The translations under genes were made by a program, and so were the position numbers. 64,000 bases of DNA from Jeotgalibacillus sp. R-1-5s-1 (lineage in GTDB: Bacteria; Bacillota; Bacilli; Bacillales; Jeotgalibacillaceae): the NCBI RefSeq assembly GCF_004405105.1, contig NZ_SORW01000044.1, forward strand, positions 1 through 64,000, read 5' to 3'. Under the pieces are notes generated by a model. It worked only from the letters and a program-made list of their open reading frames with translations. It did no database searches and was not told the DNA's origin. Of this stretch, positions 7,776 through 16,720 are shown one piece after another. The first letter of the stretch is position 1. The number at the start of each line of letters is the position of its first letter.

Positions 7776-9125
7776 ATGGGTAAATATTTTGGGACAGACG
7801 GTGTACGTGGAGTAGCAAATACAGAACTGACACCGGAAATGGCTTATAAATTAGGACGTTTTGGCGGTTACGTATTAACAAAAGAAACGAACCGTCCAAA
7901 GGTATTAATCGGACGTGACACACGAATCTCAGGACATATGCTTGAAGGCGCGCTTGTCGCAGGTCTTCTATCAATCGGAGCAGAAGTCATGCGTCTTGGT
8001 GTCATTTCTACACCAGGAGTAGCATTCCTGACAAAAGCAATGGGCGCACAGGCAGGCGTCATGATCTCAGCTTCACACAACCCGGTAGCAGATAACGGTA
8101 TTAAGTTCTTCGGCCCGGACGGCTTTAAGCTGACGGATGACCAGGAAAATGAAATCGAAGCACTGATCGATGCAGAAACGGATCAGGCACCACGCCCAAC
8201 AGGAGGCGACCTCGGTATTGTGACAGACTACTTTGAAGGCGGACAGAAGTACCTTCAGTATCTGAAGCAGACTGCTGATGAAGACTTCAATGGCATTCAT
8301 ATTGCATTAGACTGTGCGCACGGTGCAACTTCTGCACTTGCGACGCACCTGTTTGCGGACCTTGATGCAGACCTTTCAACAATGGGCGCATCACCAAACG
8401 GCCTGAACATCAATGAAGGTGTCGGCTCAACACACCCTGAAGCACTTGCTGCCTTTGTAAAAGAGCGCGGTGCAGATGTTGGTCTATCCTTTGACGGAGA
8501 CGGTGACCGCATGATCGCGATCGATGAAAACGGTCAGGTAGTAGACGGCGACCAGATCATGTTCATCTGCGCGAAGCATCTGAAATCAGAAGCACGTCTG
8601 AAGCAGAACACAGTCGTATCAACGGTAATGAGTAACCTTGGCTTCCATAAAGGGCTTGAGGAAGCAGGCATCCAAAGCATCCAGACCGCTGTTGGTGACC
8701 GTTACGTAGTAGAAGAAATGAAAAAAGGAAGCTACACACTTGGCGGAGAACAATCCGGCCACATCATCTTCCTTGATTACAATACAACAGGAGACGGCCT
8801 CCTATCCGGACTTCAGCTCGTGAACATCATGAAGCTGACTGGCAAAAAGCTGTCCGAGCTTGCGGCTGAAATGGAAATCTTCCCGCAAAAGCTCGTCAAC
8901 ATCCGCGTCAGCGACAAGCACGGCGTAACCGACAACGCGCGCGTTAAAGCCGTAATCGAAGAAGTAGAAAAAGAAATGAACGGAAACGGCCGTATCCTCG
9001 TGCGCCCATCCGGCACAGAACCACTCGTCCGCGTCATGGCAGAAGCCCCAACACAGGAGCTTTGCGACCAATACGTCAGCCGCATCGCTGAAGTCGTGGA
9101 AGAAGAGATGGGTGTAAAAGCATAA
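7776..9125 (+). CDS. glmM: Phosphoglucosamine mutase GlmM
   Basis: A 449-aa alpha-D-phosphohexomutase that interconverts glucosamine-6-phosphate and glucosamine-1-phosphate for peptidoglycan precursor synthesis. Visible motifs are the phosphoserine loop ISASHNP (Ser100), the Mg-binding loop DGDGDR, and the C-terminal phosphate-binding [12 protein letters not shown] chose ATG 7776 ([12 protein letters not shown], as in other GlmM) with AAGGAG 11 bp upstream; an ATG at 7767 would overlap the binding site. It follows cdaR by 44 bp, so it is probably part of the same transcript. A terminator-like hairpin follows, and glmS is unusually far away. Confidence 0.96.
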   Translation: MGKYFGTDGVRGVANTELTPEMAYKLGRFGGYVLTKETNRPKVLIGRDTRISGHMLEGALVAGLLSIGAEVMRLGVISTPGVAFLTKAMGAQAGVMISASHNPVADNGIKFFGPDGFKLTDDQENEIEALIDAETDQAPRPTGGDLGIVTDYFEGGQKYLQYLKQTADEDFNGIHIALDCAHGATSALATHLFADLDADLSTMGASPNGLNINEGVGSTHPEALAAFVKERGADVGLSFDGDGDRMIAIDENGQVVDGDQIMFICAKHLKSEARLKQNTVVSTVMSNLGFHKGLEEAGIQSIQTAVGDRYVVEEMKKGSYTLGGEQSGHIIFLDYNTTGDGLLSGLQLVNIMKLTGKKLSELAAEMEIFPQKLVNIRVSDKHGVTDNARVKAVIEEVEKEMNGNGRILVRPSGTEPLVRVMAEAPTQELCDQYVSRIAEVVEEEMGVKA

Positions 9126-9138
9126 TTGCGTAAATGAA

Positions 9139-9169
9139 GCAGGTATCCTTTGGGTGCCTGTTTCTTTTT
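9139..9169 (+). terminator. Terminator after glmM
   Basis: A stem of about 8 bp (CAGGTATCC with GGTGCCTG, some G-U) followed by TTTCTTTTT. It closes the cdaA-cdaR-glmM transcript before the repeat-rich gap. Confidence 0.7.
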
Positions 9170-9206
9170 GTTTGGGGAGGTGGTGTGGGCTGGCGGGAAG
9201 TGAGGG

Positions 9207-9410
9207 AATAAAGTTGTGGAGTGAAGGAATCAGGTGATCGGAGTGATGGAATTATGTCCGGCAATGAAGGAAAAATGGGGCTGGATAAGCTTAGTGAAGG
9301 AATTAAATTCCAGAAAGAAGGGATAAAAATCTGAAAAGCACGAAATAAAATCTCAAACAATCGAATAAGTGCCCACAGTGAAGGAATCCCGCACGCCGGC
9401 AGAAATCCCG
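9207..9410. repeat. Degenerate 21-bp-period array after glmM
   Basis: A GGAAT- or GAAAT-like core recurs with steps of mostly 20-22 bp (for example 9207, 9228, 9250, 9271, then 9323, 9344, 9364, 9385 and 9404). The intervening bases are diverged. It is the same type of phased array as in the gap before rocF but with a different core. No gene was recognised here. Confidence 0.6.
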
Positions 9411-9417
9411 CTCTTCA

Positions 9418-9499
9418 GGTTACCCAAGTGCATTCAGCAGGACCAATACCGCAGAACCGGACAGACTGATCAACAAACCTACATTGCGCAAGCAGCTCT
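9418..9499. repeat. 82-bp unit with conserved ends, copy 1
   Basis: Begins GGTTACCCAAGTGCA and ends TTGCGCAAGCAGCTCT. The same two end boxes recur 157 bp later with the same 66-bp distance between box starts, while the middle is diverged. The first box is also close to the GTTACCCAACTGCA boxes at 1282 and 1463. Confidence 0.65.
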
Positions 9500-9574
9500 T
9501 CAGTACTCAATAAGGCTGGATCCCCTAAAAAGCCATATTGTCATTCAGACATTATCACGGCTGAAATGAGAGAC

Positions 9575-9656
9575 GGTTACCCAAGTGCATCTACAAGATG
9601 CTGCTCCGCAGACGAGGCATTCTAACGATAAAGCCCGCATTTGCGCAAGCAGCTCT
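9575..9656. repeat. 82-bp unit with conserved ends, copy 2
   Basis: The second copy of the 9418-9499 unit: GGTTACCCAAGTGCA at the start and TTGCGCAAGCAGCTCT at the end, identical spacing and diverged interior. It ends just before the terminator of the minus-strand DUF2207 gene. Confidence 0.65.
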
Positions 9657-9664
9657 CAACAACC

Positions 9665-9690
9665 AAAAAACCTCCGCATTTACGGAGGTT
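9665..9690 (-). terminator. Terminator of the DUF2207 gene
   Basis: On the minus strand a stem AACCTCCG/CGGAGGTT with a 5-base loop is followed by a run of T. It lies 15 bp after the stop of the 9705-11570 gene. Confidence 0.85.
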
Positions 9691-9704
9691 CCTCATACGA
9701 TAAA

Positions 9705-11570
9705 TCAGTCGCCACCGCCACCACCACCGTCACCGCCTCCGTCAAAGGAGCTGTGGTCGTGATGGTTCGAGGGCCCGTCATCAAAAATCAGTATGCCGTC
9801 AGATGAATTCCGGTTTCTTTTCAGCATGTGGCCCATAAATTTATACGGGTCTTTACCATTTACGACGCCATACGTGAACGGATGCTCGCGCAGACTGCCG
9901 GCATCCTGTGGCGCGTATTGCTTCAGGTTGGCATTTCGGCGCTTAATCATCGCAGCGCGCAGCATCCATGGATCAAGCGCCTGGTCTGTAATCGTGAACG
10001 TTTCCTTTGAATCGAGCACCTTGCGGAAAGCCTGAATGCTGGATTTGATCCGCTTTAACTCCAGGTTTTCTGTAAAGCTTGGAATCAACAGGACATAAAA
10101 AAACAGAACGATCGCAAATTCAGCAATGGATTCGGATGCGCTATCACTTTCAATCGTGATGCCTACTATGAAGCATAGTAGGACAAACAGGACGGACCAG
10201 CGTTTACGCATAGGCTGGCGGATAGACTGTACGAATAAAAAGCCTGCAACCAATGTAAAAAGCACCATTTCCCAAGTGCCGGAGCGGTCGAGTACCCGAA
10301 AGCTGATGACGAGCACGAACAGCAATCCAAGAAGACTATTCCGCACAATAATCGGCCAGCGCACGGTGCCAAGCTTCTTTTGGAATTCTTTTTTCGCAAG
10401 GTTGCTCCATTTATTTTCTCGGTAGCTGAAACGCGTTTTACTGTGAACGTCCTCACCAAGCGCTTCATCCAGTTTGAAGGTGCCGCCGGTTGGAAACAGC
10501 CAGTCGAGTAAGTACGTCTCAGCATCCGTGTAATCCGATTTATTGCCGACCTTTCCAAATGCGACCGTTTCCTCAGGCAATCCTTTTTTCCCGACAGATA
10601 CGACGGACGTTCTCAACACACCCTGCTCAACGAGTGAATATAATCCAGCGATCAGTCTGTGCTGAATCGAGACAGATTTAAACTGGATGAAATACAGCAT
10701 CAGTGGATCAACGGTCATGATATCGATGGCCTCTCCGCGCTGTCTCCGTTTACGGATGAAAAAGAGCACACCTAATACGAGGAATAGGCCAAGCAAAATG
10801 ACGGTGATTCCAGTAATCACAGGGCTTGTGATGTCCTGAATACTGCGGAAGCGCTCTGCTCTCGCAAGCGCGGCTTCCTCACGCGCAACCGCCTCTTCAT
10901 ACGAAACGGGAGCAGCAGTAGCCGACGCCTGTGGCACGAGTTCAGACGGGAACAACAGCTTCACCTCAGTCGTTGTGAACATCGGTGACTCAGGCGTTTG
11001 AAAGGTCACGTTCGTTTCGCCCTGGCGAACAATTCTCCCATTGCGATCATCAAAAAACGCACGGTAGCTGCCCGGTGTAACTGTATCGGGAAACACGACA
11101 TCAATCGTGACGTTATTCAAGTCCTCGTCATGTTCACTGCCGTCGCCGAAAATGGGGAAATACAGCTCGCTATATTCGTAGTAACGATCCACAGCACCCA
11201 CGAGGATATACGAATAAAAAATCTTATATTCGCCAGGTTCAGCATTAATATTCATCCGCATCTCATTGTCGCCTCTGACAAAATCGACCGCACTCACATC
11301 TTCAGGCGTCAAAAAACCCGGGCGATCCTCCTCGCCAATCACGCGGTGAGCCTCAAATTGCTCCACCCCCTCGTGACCTCTATCATGAATCGTGCGCAAA
11401 ATATCTTCCTGCGGATCCTCGAACGTGTAATGGAACACCTCATTGACTTCAACATCACCATTCGGATAAATCCACGCACGCACATTTACCTCATCAATCG
11501 TAAATGCACCAGCCGGTAAGACAATCGCCATCCAGATTAGAAACGTTGTTATACTAAGTTTGATCTTCAT
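9705..11570 (-). CDS. DUF2207-family membrane protein
   Basis: A 621-aa predicted membrane protein. A signal peptide occupies residues 1-22. An extracytoplasmic DUF2207-type domain (about 23-240, starting FTIDEVNVRAWIYPNGDVEV) is followed by a membrane segment near 250-275, a cytoplasmic region, two or three further membrane segments at about 410-490, and a C-terminal cytoplasmic part. The tail is a Gly/Asp run (GGGGDGGGGGGD-like), seen often in this family. Function is unknown. The C-terminal half is paralogous to the neighbouring minus-strand gene (shared DPL, VEKRV/VEQGV, RWP and VQNSLL-type segments). The pair sits between glmM and glmS on the opposite strand, which breaks the usual adjacency of those genes. 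Confidence 0.85.
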   Translation of the reverse strand: MKIKLSITTFLIWMAIVLPAGAFTIDEVNVRAWIYPNGDVEVNEVFHYTFEDPQEDILRTIHDRGHEGVEQFEAHRVIGEEDRPGFLTPEDVSAVDFVRGDNEMRMNINAEPGEYKIFYSYILVGAVDRYYEYSELYFPIFGDGSEHDEDLNNVTIDVVFPDTVTPGSYRAFFDDRNGRIVRQGETNVTFQTPESPMFTTTEVKLLFPSELVPQASATAAPVSYEEAVAREEAALARAERFRSIQDITSPVITGITVILLGLFLVLGVLFFIRKRRQRGEAIDIMTVDPLMLYFIQFKSVSIQHRLIAGLYSLVEQGVLRTSVVSVGKKGLPEETVAFGKVGNKSDYTDAETYLLDWLFPTGGTFKLDEALGEDVHSKTRFSYRENKWSNLAKKEFQKKLGTVRWPIIVRNSLLGLLFVLVISFRVLDRSGTWEMVLFTLVAGFLFVQSIRQPMRKRWSVLFVLLCFIVGITIESDSASESIAEFAIVLFFYVLLIPSFTENLELKRIKSSIQAFRKVLDSKETFTITDQALDPWMLRAAMIKRRNANLKQYAPQDAGSLREHPFTYGVVNGKDPYKFMGHMLKRNRNSSDGILIFDDGPSNHHDHSSFDGGGDGGGGGGD

Positions 11571-11669
11571 TTTAACCTCCGGAAAAGGGGTGTTTTTATG
11601 TAAAGTAGGTGTTGGTGATCAGTACATAAAATGATTGGAACGATACAAATTCCGTCCCTTCCTCACCAG
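11571..11669. other. Short gap between the two DUF2207-type genes
   Basis: Holds the ribosome binding site (GGAGG on the minus strand) of the 621-aa gene and two copies of the ACAAAT-type core seen in the array at 12.8 kb. No other feature was recognised. Confidence 0.4.
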
Positions 11670-12764
11670 CTACCGAATCCACCTCAATACACGTCTGACC
11701 ATCGATGCATTCAAGTAACGCACAGAGAATGCCTGATGGACTGTTACATAAGTGAGCGGATGTTTGTCAGCATCCCATCCACCTTCACTCATCCGTGCAG
11801 CGACAAGCTTTTCCTGCTTCAGCATGATTGCGCGGGCTGTCCACGCATCAGCATCATCCCTGAATGCTACTTGCGCTTCTCCTGCACGAAGCGATCTTTT
11901 AAATGTCCGGATGGCAGCGCGTGTTTCAAGCAGCTCTTTATTTTCACTGAGAGCTGGTGTCATTAACACAAATAAGGCCATGAAGATGGAAAACACGTAA
12001 GAGGTCTCTGTAAATGCCGGAAACCCGCTGTTTAAGCCTGCGACCCACAGAACGACAGTCAACAGCATCGGCCAGCGCTTATGATGCGGCTGCCTTATGG
12101 CTCTGAACAAAAGAACACTTGCGATCGCGGTAAGGATAAGGGCAGCTGCGGCCGTTCCGTACACAAAAATCATGATGGCCGTCATCACGGCGAGCAGGCT
12201 GTTTTGAACGAGTCTCGGCCATCTCACAGGTGGAAAGCGTCGGCTATAGCTCAGGTGTGTCCTGCTCAGCCATTTCTCAAGTGCCGCATGCTGCTTGTCT
12301 GATTGGATCGGCGGCTCAGCTCCAACGCCAAACAGCACGTTTTTTGAAGCGGCAAACATGCCTTTTACAAGCGCTGCTTCCTGCTCAGTCGTGCGGTCCA
12401 TGTTTTTTCCTCTGCGCTGAAAGCCGAGCAGCGTTTCTTCCTGGACCGCCATATTCACCACCCTTTTTTCAACGAGCGTCAGCAGACCGCCAAATAAGGC
12501 GATCCCTGCGGCCTTGCCCCGATGAATAGCGAGATGAACAGAGAGTGGATCGACGTCCAATAGTTTGGCTGCTGATCCCCTAATACGAAGTCGTCGGGCA
12601 ATCAGCCAGACCATAGCTATAAGCAGTAAGCCTGCGAAGCACCCATTCAGTATAACGAGTAAACCAGCCAGCTGATCAGGCATGCCCGCATAAAGGACGG
12701 CTTCAGGTGCCGCCCGGAAGTGCCCTGTTGTTAAAAGGGTCATTACATGTATCAATGATGTCAT
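11670..12764 (-). CDS. Membrane protein paralogous to the C-terminal half of the DUF2207 protein
   Basis: A 364-aa membrane protein with a hydrophobic segment at about residues 30-55, two or three more at about 200-265, and a cytoplasmic tail. It resembles the second half of the 621-aa DUF2207 protein next to it (KLLDVDPLSVHLA, RWPRLVQNSLLAV, IRTFKRSL, DADAWTARA) but lacks the extracytoplasmic domain. It therefore looks like a duplicated, shortened partner. I chose ATG 12764 because GGAGG precedes it by 5 bp; the longer reading to 12860 enters the intergenic array. The two genes are 99 bp apart and probably form one operon. Function unknown. Confidence 0.75.
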   Translation of the reverse strand: MTSLIHVMTLLTTGHFRAAPEAVLYAGMPDQLAGLLVILNGCFAGLLLIAMVWLIARRLRIRGSAAKLLDVDPLSVHLAIHRGKAAGIALFGGLLTLVEKRVVNMAVQEETLLGFQRRGKNMDRTTEQEAALVKGMFAASKNVLFGVGAEPPIQSDKQHAALEKWLSRTHLSYSRRFPPVRWPRLVQNSLLAVMTAIMIFVYGTAAAALILTAIASVLLFRAIRQPHHKRWPMLLTVVLWVAGLNSGFPAFTETSYVFSIFMALFVLMTPALSENKELLETRAAIRTFKRSLRAGEAQVAFRDDADAWTARAIMLKQEKLVAARMSEGGWDADKHPLTYVTVHQAFSVRYLNASMVRRVLRWIR

Positions 12765-12799
12765 TTTTTCCTCCAGTGGTGTTGATGCGGGAACAGGAC

Positions 12800-12985
12800 A
12801 AAAGCCTGCTGGAACAATACAAATCCAGTACCGGAACAGTACAATTCCCATTTCTATCATAACAAAAAATGGTACTTTACAGGCGGATGATACAATAAAA
12901 TGTTGGAACGATTGAATCCGCGACTGAAACGAAACAAAAAAATGCTCAAACGAGTGAAAAACACCCTATAACCGTACAATCCGAC
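12800..12985. repeat. Degenerate 21-bp-period array upstream of glmS
   Basis: An ACAAT- or ACAAA-like core recurs near 12800, 12822, 12843, 12894, 12916, 12936, 12957 and 12978, so most steps are 20-22 bp. It is the same kind of phased array as the gaps before rocF and after glmM. It lies between the DUF2207-type pair and the glmS promoter region. No gene was seen. Confidence 0.6.
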
Positions 12986-13106
12986 CGCCCCCGCAAAAAA
13001 ACTTCAAAACATCTGTAACCTATTTCAACCGTAAACCGTCTCATCCAATGTACGCCTGACATACACTAAACTGTAAAGATTTCGTAACCCACGAATGCTT
13101 CCGGCG

Positions 13107-13115
13107 TGCTATAAT
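13107..13115 (+). promoter_or_regulatory. Extended -10 promoter for glmS
   Basis: TGCTATAAT is an extended -10 element about 165 bp upstream of the glmS ribozyme core. A transcript from here would include the whole ribozyme. No convincing -35 was found. A second weak candidate (GTGACA near 13168) lies downstream. Confidence 0.5.
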
Positions 13116-13270
13116 CCTTCTCGTATGCTTCAAACTAAAGGGTGCAAGTAAAATTTTTCTACTAAATGTGACAAAAAACGTGTAAACTTTATGTAAATGG
13201 GGTATACAACCCGAGTTGGATTCATTTTAAAAAGAGAAAGGTGGATCGTGAGGTAGGCAAACAGAGTAAG

Positions 13271-13425
13271 ACAAAGCGCCAGGACTGCCCAGTGGAGCGG
13301 CAGTTGACGAGGAGAAGGAGCATCGACGATTCGGCGGATGCCTTCCGGCTGATGACTGCACAGCCGACAACCTGTGATCTGAAATCATAAAGGCGACTTT
13401 ATGGACAAAGAAGCGGGGCTGCAGC
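13271..13425 (+). ncRNA. glmS ribozyme/riboswitch
   Basis: The segment contains the conserved core of the glucosamine-6-phosphate-activated ribozyme: the cleavage-site context AAAGCGCC (core G near 13276), the internal TTGACGAGGAGAAGGAG stretch, the CGGCGGATG-type pseudoknot region, and the 3' end TTTATGGACAAAGAAGCGGG. Bound GlcN6P makes the RNA cut its own leader, and the downstream mRNA is then degraded, so GlmS synthesis falls when its product is abundant. It ends about 90 bp before glmS. Confidence 0.93.
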
Positions 13426-13451
13426 ACCAAAAAAACTTATAAAAGAGAAAA

Positions 13452-13488
13452 GGAGGGCCCGACCGTCCTCTATTCGGTCATGCCCTCC
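13452..13488 (+). other. Strong hairpin between the glmS ribozyme and glmS
   Basis: GGAGGGC (13452-13458) pairs with GCCCTCC (13482-13488), and GACCG pairs with CGGTC inside, across a 2x2 internal loop. There is no T-run after it, so it is not an ordinary terminator. It lies 12 bases before the glmS ribosome binding site and could affect translation or the stability of the cleaved mRNA. Confidence 0.65.
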
Positions 13489-13513
13489 GGATCCATATTG
13501 GAGGAAAATTATT

Positions 13514-15316
13514 ATGTGTGGAATTGTTGGATATATTGGATTAACAGACTCTAAAGAAATTTTACTTAAAGGTCTTGAGAAGCTTGAATACCGCGGTTAT
13601 GACTCTGCCGGTATCGCAGTGAAAAACGAAGACGGCGTATCTGTTTTCAAGGAAAAAGGACGTATCGCAGATCTTCGCGCAATCGTAGATAACAGCGTAA
13701 CAGCGAATATCGGAATCGGGCATACGCGCTGGGCAACACACGGTGAACCAAGCCAGGTCAACGCGCACCCTCACCAGAGTGCATCAGGCCGCTTTACGCT
13801 TGTACACAACGGCGTAATCGAGAACTACTCAGGTCTTAAGCGTGAGCACCTGTCAGCAGTTGAACTTCAGTCTGAAACAGACACAGAAGTCATCGTTCAG
13901 ATGATCGAAACATTTGTAAACGAAGGTCTTGAAACAGAAGACGCATTCCGTAAAGCATTAAAAGAGCTGAAAGGTTCTTATGCGATCGCGCTTTTAGATA
14001 ACCAGAACGAAGACACAATCTTTGTAGCGAAAAACAAGAGCCCATTACTTGTTGGACTTGGAGAAGACTTCAACGTTGTTGCATCTGATGCAATGGCAAT
14101 GCTACAGGTAACAGACCAGTACGTTGAGCTTATGGACAAAGAAATGGTCATCGTGACAAAAGACAGCACAACAATCAAAACGCTTGAAGGCGAAGTCGTT
14201 GAGCGTGACGCGTACACAGCTGAAATCGATGCAAGCGACATCGAAAAAGGCACGTACCCTCACTACATGCTAAAAGAAATCGACGAGCAGCCAGCTGTCA
14301 TGCGTAAAATCATCCAGGCCTACCAGAACGACAATGGTGAGCTGACAATCGAACAGTCAACACTTGACGCTGTCAACGCAGCTGACCGCATCTACATCAT
14401 TGCCTGCGGAACAAGCTACCACGCAGGTCTTGTCGGAAAAGAATACCTTGAGAAAACAGCGAAGATCCCAACAGAAGTACACGTGGCAAGTGAGTTCGTC
14501 TATAACACACCACTGCTTTCTGAAAAGCCATTATTCATCTTTATTTCTCAAAGTGGAGAAACAGCAGACAGCCGTGCCGTACTCGTACACATCAAAGAGC
14601 TTGGCCACCCGGCACTGACACTGACTAACGTAGCAGGATCAACACTTTCACGTGAAGCCAACCACACGTTACTGCTGCACGCAGGTCCTGAAATCGCGGT
14701 AGCCTCAACAAAAGCCTACACAGCCCAAATCGCTGTCCTAGCGATCCTGGCTGAAGTAGCAGGAAAAGCAAAAGGCTTCGACCTGAAATTCGACCTGATC
14801 CAGGAGCTTGGCATCGTCGCAAACGCGATCCAGACCCTGACAGACGACAAGGAAGCATTCGAGCAAATCGCACGCGACTTCCTAAGCACAACACGCAACG
14901 CCTTCTTCATCGGACGCTCAATGGATTACCATGTCGTTCAAGAAGCAGCGCTAAAACTGAAAGAAATCTCTTACATCCAGGCAGAAGGCTTCGCAGGCGG
15001 CGAACTCAAGCACGGAACAATCGCTCTAATCGAAGACGGCACACCTGTCATTGCCTTAGCAACACAGGAAAACGTCAACCTGAGCATCCGCGGCAACGTC
15101 AAAGAAGTAGCAGCCCGCGGCGCCAACCCATGCGTCATCGCCATGAAAGGCCTTGAAGAAGAAGGAGACAGCTACGTCATCCCACACGTACACGAACTCC
15201 TGGCACCACTCGTATCAGTCGTGCCAACACAACTGATCGCCTACTACGCAGCCCTTCACAGAGACTGCGACGTAGATAAGCCACGTAACCTGGCGAAGAG
15301 TGTTACTGTAGAATAA
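13514..15316 (+). CDS. glmS: Glutamine-fructose-6-phosphate aminotransferase GlmS
   Basis: A 600-aa enzyme that makes glucosamine-6-phosphate from fructose-6-phosphate and glutamine, the first committed step of amino-sugar and cell-wall precursor synthesis. The N-terminal class II glutamine amidotransferase begins MCGIVGYIG with the catalytic Cys2. Two SIS sugar-isomerase domains follow (CGTSYHAG and [12 protein letters not shown] in the first; [11 protein letters not shown] and [11 protein letters not shown] in the second), and the C-terminus NLAKSVTVE is the family signature. The start at ATG 13514 has GGAGG 9 bp upstream. It is controlled by the ribozyme in its leader and ends at a strong terminator. 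It is monocistronic here. Confidence 0.98.
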   Translation: MCGIVGYIGLTDSKEILLKGLEKLEYRGYDSAGIAVKNEDGVSVFKEKGRIADLRAIVDNSVTANIGIGHTRWATHGEPSQVNAHPHQSASGRFTLVHNGVIENYSGLKREHLSAVELQSETDTEVIVQMIETFVNEGLETEDAFRKALKELKGSYAIALLDNQNEDTIFVAKNKSPLLVGLGEDFNVVASDAMAMLQVTDQYVELMDKEMVIVTKDSTTIKTLEGEVVERDAYTAEIDASDIEKGTYPHYMLKEIDEQPAVMRKIIQAYQNDNGELTIEQSTLDAVNAADRIYIIACGTSYHAGLVGKEYLEKTAKIPTEVHVASEFVYNTPLLSEKPLFIFISQSGETADSRAVLVHIKELGHPALTLTNVAGSTLSREANHTLLLHAGPEIAVASTKAYTAQIAVLAILAEVAGKAKGFDLKFDLIQELGIVANAIQTLTDDKEAFEQIARDFLSTTRNAFFIGRSMDYHVVQEAALKLKEISYIQAEGFAGGELKHGTIALIEDGTPVIALATQENVNLSIRGNVKEVAARGANPCVIAMKGLEEEGDSYVIPHVHELLAPLVSVVPTQLIAYYAALHRDCDVDKPRNLAKSVTVE

Positions 15317-15323
15317 TCGGGAA

Positions 15324-15392
15324 AATCAACTGTTGTACCAGCAAAATATAGTTCTTCCTTAGCAAAATAAACTGTATTCTTGGTCAAATAAG
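15324..15392. repeat. Short 21-bp-period array after glmS
   Basis: The core CAAAATA/AAAATC recurs at 15324, 15345, 15366 and 15387, exactly 21 bp apart, directly between the glmS stop and its terminator. It would therefore be transcribed as the 3' UTR of glmS. It is the same kind of phased array as in the other core-region gaps. Confidence 0.65.
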
Positions 15393-15401
15393 ACGTTCCC
15401 T

Positions 15402-15449
15402 AACACGAGGAAAATCGGAATCACCATCCGATTTTCCTCGTGTTTTTTG
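15402..15449 (+). terminator. Terminator after glmS
   Basis: A perfect 18-bp stem (AACACGAGGAAAATCGGA with its complement) with a 7-base loop and a T-run. It marks the end of the conserved core block; AT-rich accessory DNA begins after it. Confidence 0.92.
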
Positions 15450-15634
15450 TTGGGTGAAAAAGCGAATTAGAGGACAAGTAATTCACCTGGAATATATGGA
15501 AATTCAGTAAAGATAAAGGTTTAAAAAAAGGGTCAGGGAAGGACTTGTTTTTCAGGTACACCTACGTTTAAACGAAATTGTTTAAGTATTTTCTTTATAG
15601 ATAGAAATAATAAAAGAATTTTTTGATTATTCTA

Positions 15635-16720
15635 TTAAAATTTGTAATTTTCAATATACTCATTATTTATTTTCTTCTCATGGCTTACAAAGCACACACT
15701 GTACCGAGCTCTAGTTAAAGCAACGTAATATGGTGATCTTGATTTAAAAAGTGAGTCCAGTTCCCCTGATTTTAAAAATTTATTTAATGGTCCATTACAT
15801 AATATCAACACTCGATCAAACGTAAGACCTTTCGACTTTCTAAAATTCAATGGTAGACTATCCCCTTCAAACTTGGTTCTCTTATTATACCTTAATACTT
15901 GCGGATTATATTTTAAGATGTAGCTTTCAATACTTTCATTAGTAATATGGAACAACCCGTCATGACCAGTTATTTCTTGATTTAAAGATACTGTTCTAGG
16001 CATTTCAGGATAAAGCAAGTCTGCTAAATTACAAATTTTTTGATTGCTTCTATAGCATTCTGTTTTGTAACTTATTCTACAAAGACCTTCTTCTTCCCAT
16101 TCTTTAAATAAACTGAAGATATGCTCGCCTTTTTTGCTCTTATTTCTGATTGCTTGGCTAGTGAAAAACACCGCTTGTCGATTATCACCCACAACTACAA
16201 TTTCAATTTTCGACTTAAATAATTCCAATAGAAAATCTAAATCATAGCCAGCTAAATCTTGTACTTCATCAATCATAATTACATCGTACAAGCATTCTAA
16301 CCTTGTAATAATGGCACCACGAGAAAGTCTATTGACTGCCATAATAAAATCGCACATTTTATCTGTATAAATGTATTTCCCATCTCTAAAATAATATTTT
16401 TCAACATTGCTTTTTTTAATGTACCTTGTGGATTGACCAGTAACAAATTCTATATTCTCAATTCTATTCTTATTATATAAAAAATTTTGATAAGGTCTTA
16501 CAGCTTCACTTAGAAGAAATGAAAACCAGGTTTGAATTTTCACGTTGGGAGGTGTACATCCTAATTCTAGAAAAAACTTCTTTTTTATTTCTTCAGAATT
16601 TTCGATAGTAAATGTAGTAATCAAAATTCTCTTATCTGATATTTTTTTCGCCTCAGCAACTAGCTCACTTGTTTTTCCGGATCCGGCAGCAGCAATAACT
16701 ACTTCATTATTATATTGCAT
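15635..16720 (-). CDS. gajB: Gabija-like GajB: UvrD/PcrA-type helicase
   Basis: A 361-aa superfamily 1 helicase-like protein. Walker A AAAGSGKT is at residues 10-17, motif II reads DEVQD, motif III GDNRQAVF, motif IV has CYRSNQKIC, and motifs V/VI are KSKGLTFDRVLILC and YYVALTRAR. It is shorter than the B. cereus GajB (about 490 aa), so accessory subdomains are reduced, but the motor motifs are intact. It overlaps the upstream nuclease gene by 11 bp and is translated from the same operon. In Gabija, GajB senses or removes nucleotides and activates the GajA nuclease during phage infection. The family assignment is by gene pairing and motifs; other OLD-plus-UvrD systems are the alternative. Confidence 0.8.
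   Translation of the reverse strand: MQYNNEVVIAAAGSGKTSELVAEAKKISDKRILITTFTIENSEEIKKKFFLELGCTPPNVKIQTWFSFLLSEAVRPYQNFLYNKNRIENIEFVTGQSTRYIKKSNVEKYYFRDGKYIYTDKMCDFIMAVNRLSRGAIITRLECLYDVIMIDEVQDLAGYDLDFLLELFKSKIEIVVVGDNRQAVFFTSQAIRNKSKKGEHIFSLFKEWEEEGLCRISYKTECYRSNQKICNLADLLYPEMPRTVSLNQEITGHDGLFHITNESIESYILKYNPQVLRYNKRTKFEGDSLPLNFRKSKGLTFDRVLILCNGPLNKFLKSGELDSLFKSRSPYYVALTRARYSVCFVSHEKKINNEYIENYKF

Noticed and set aside
10998-11519. 173-aa plus-strand frame inside the DUF2207 gene
   Set aside because: Antisense shadow of a well-supported gene; no ribosome site or family features.
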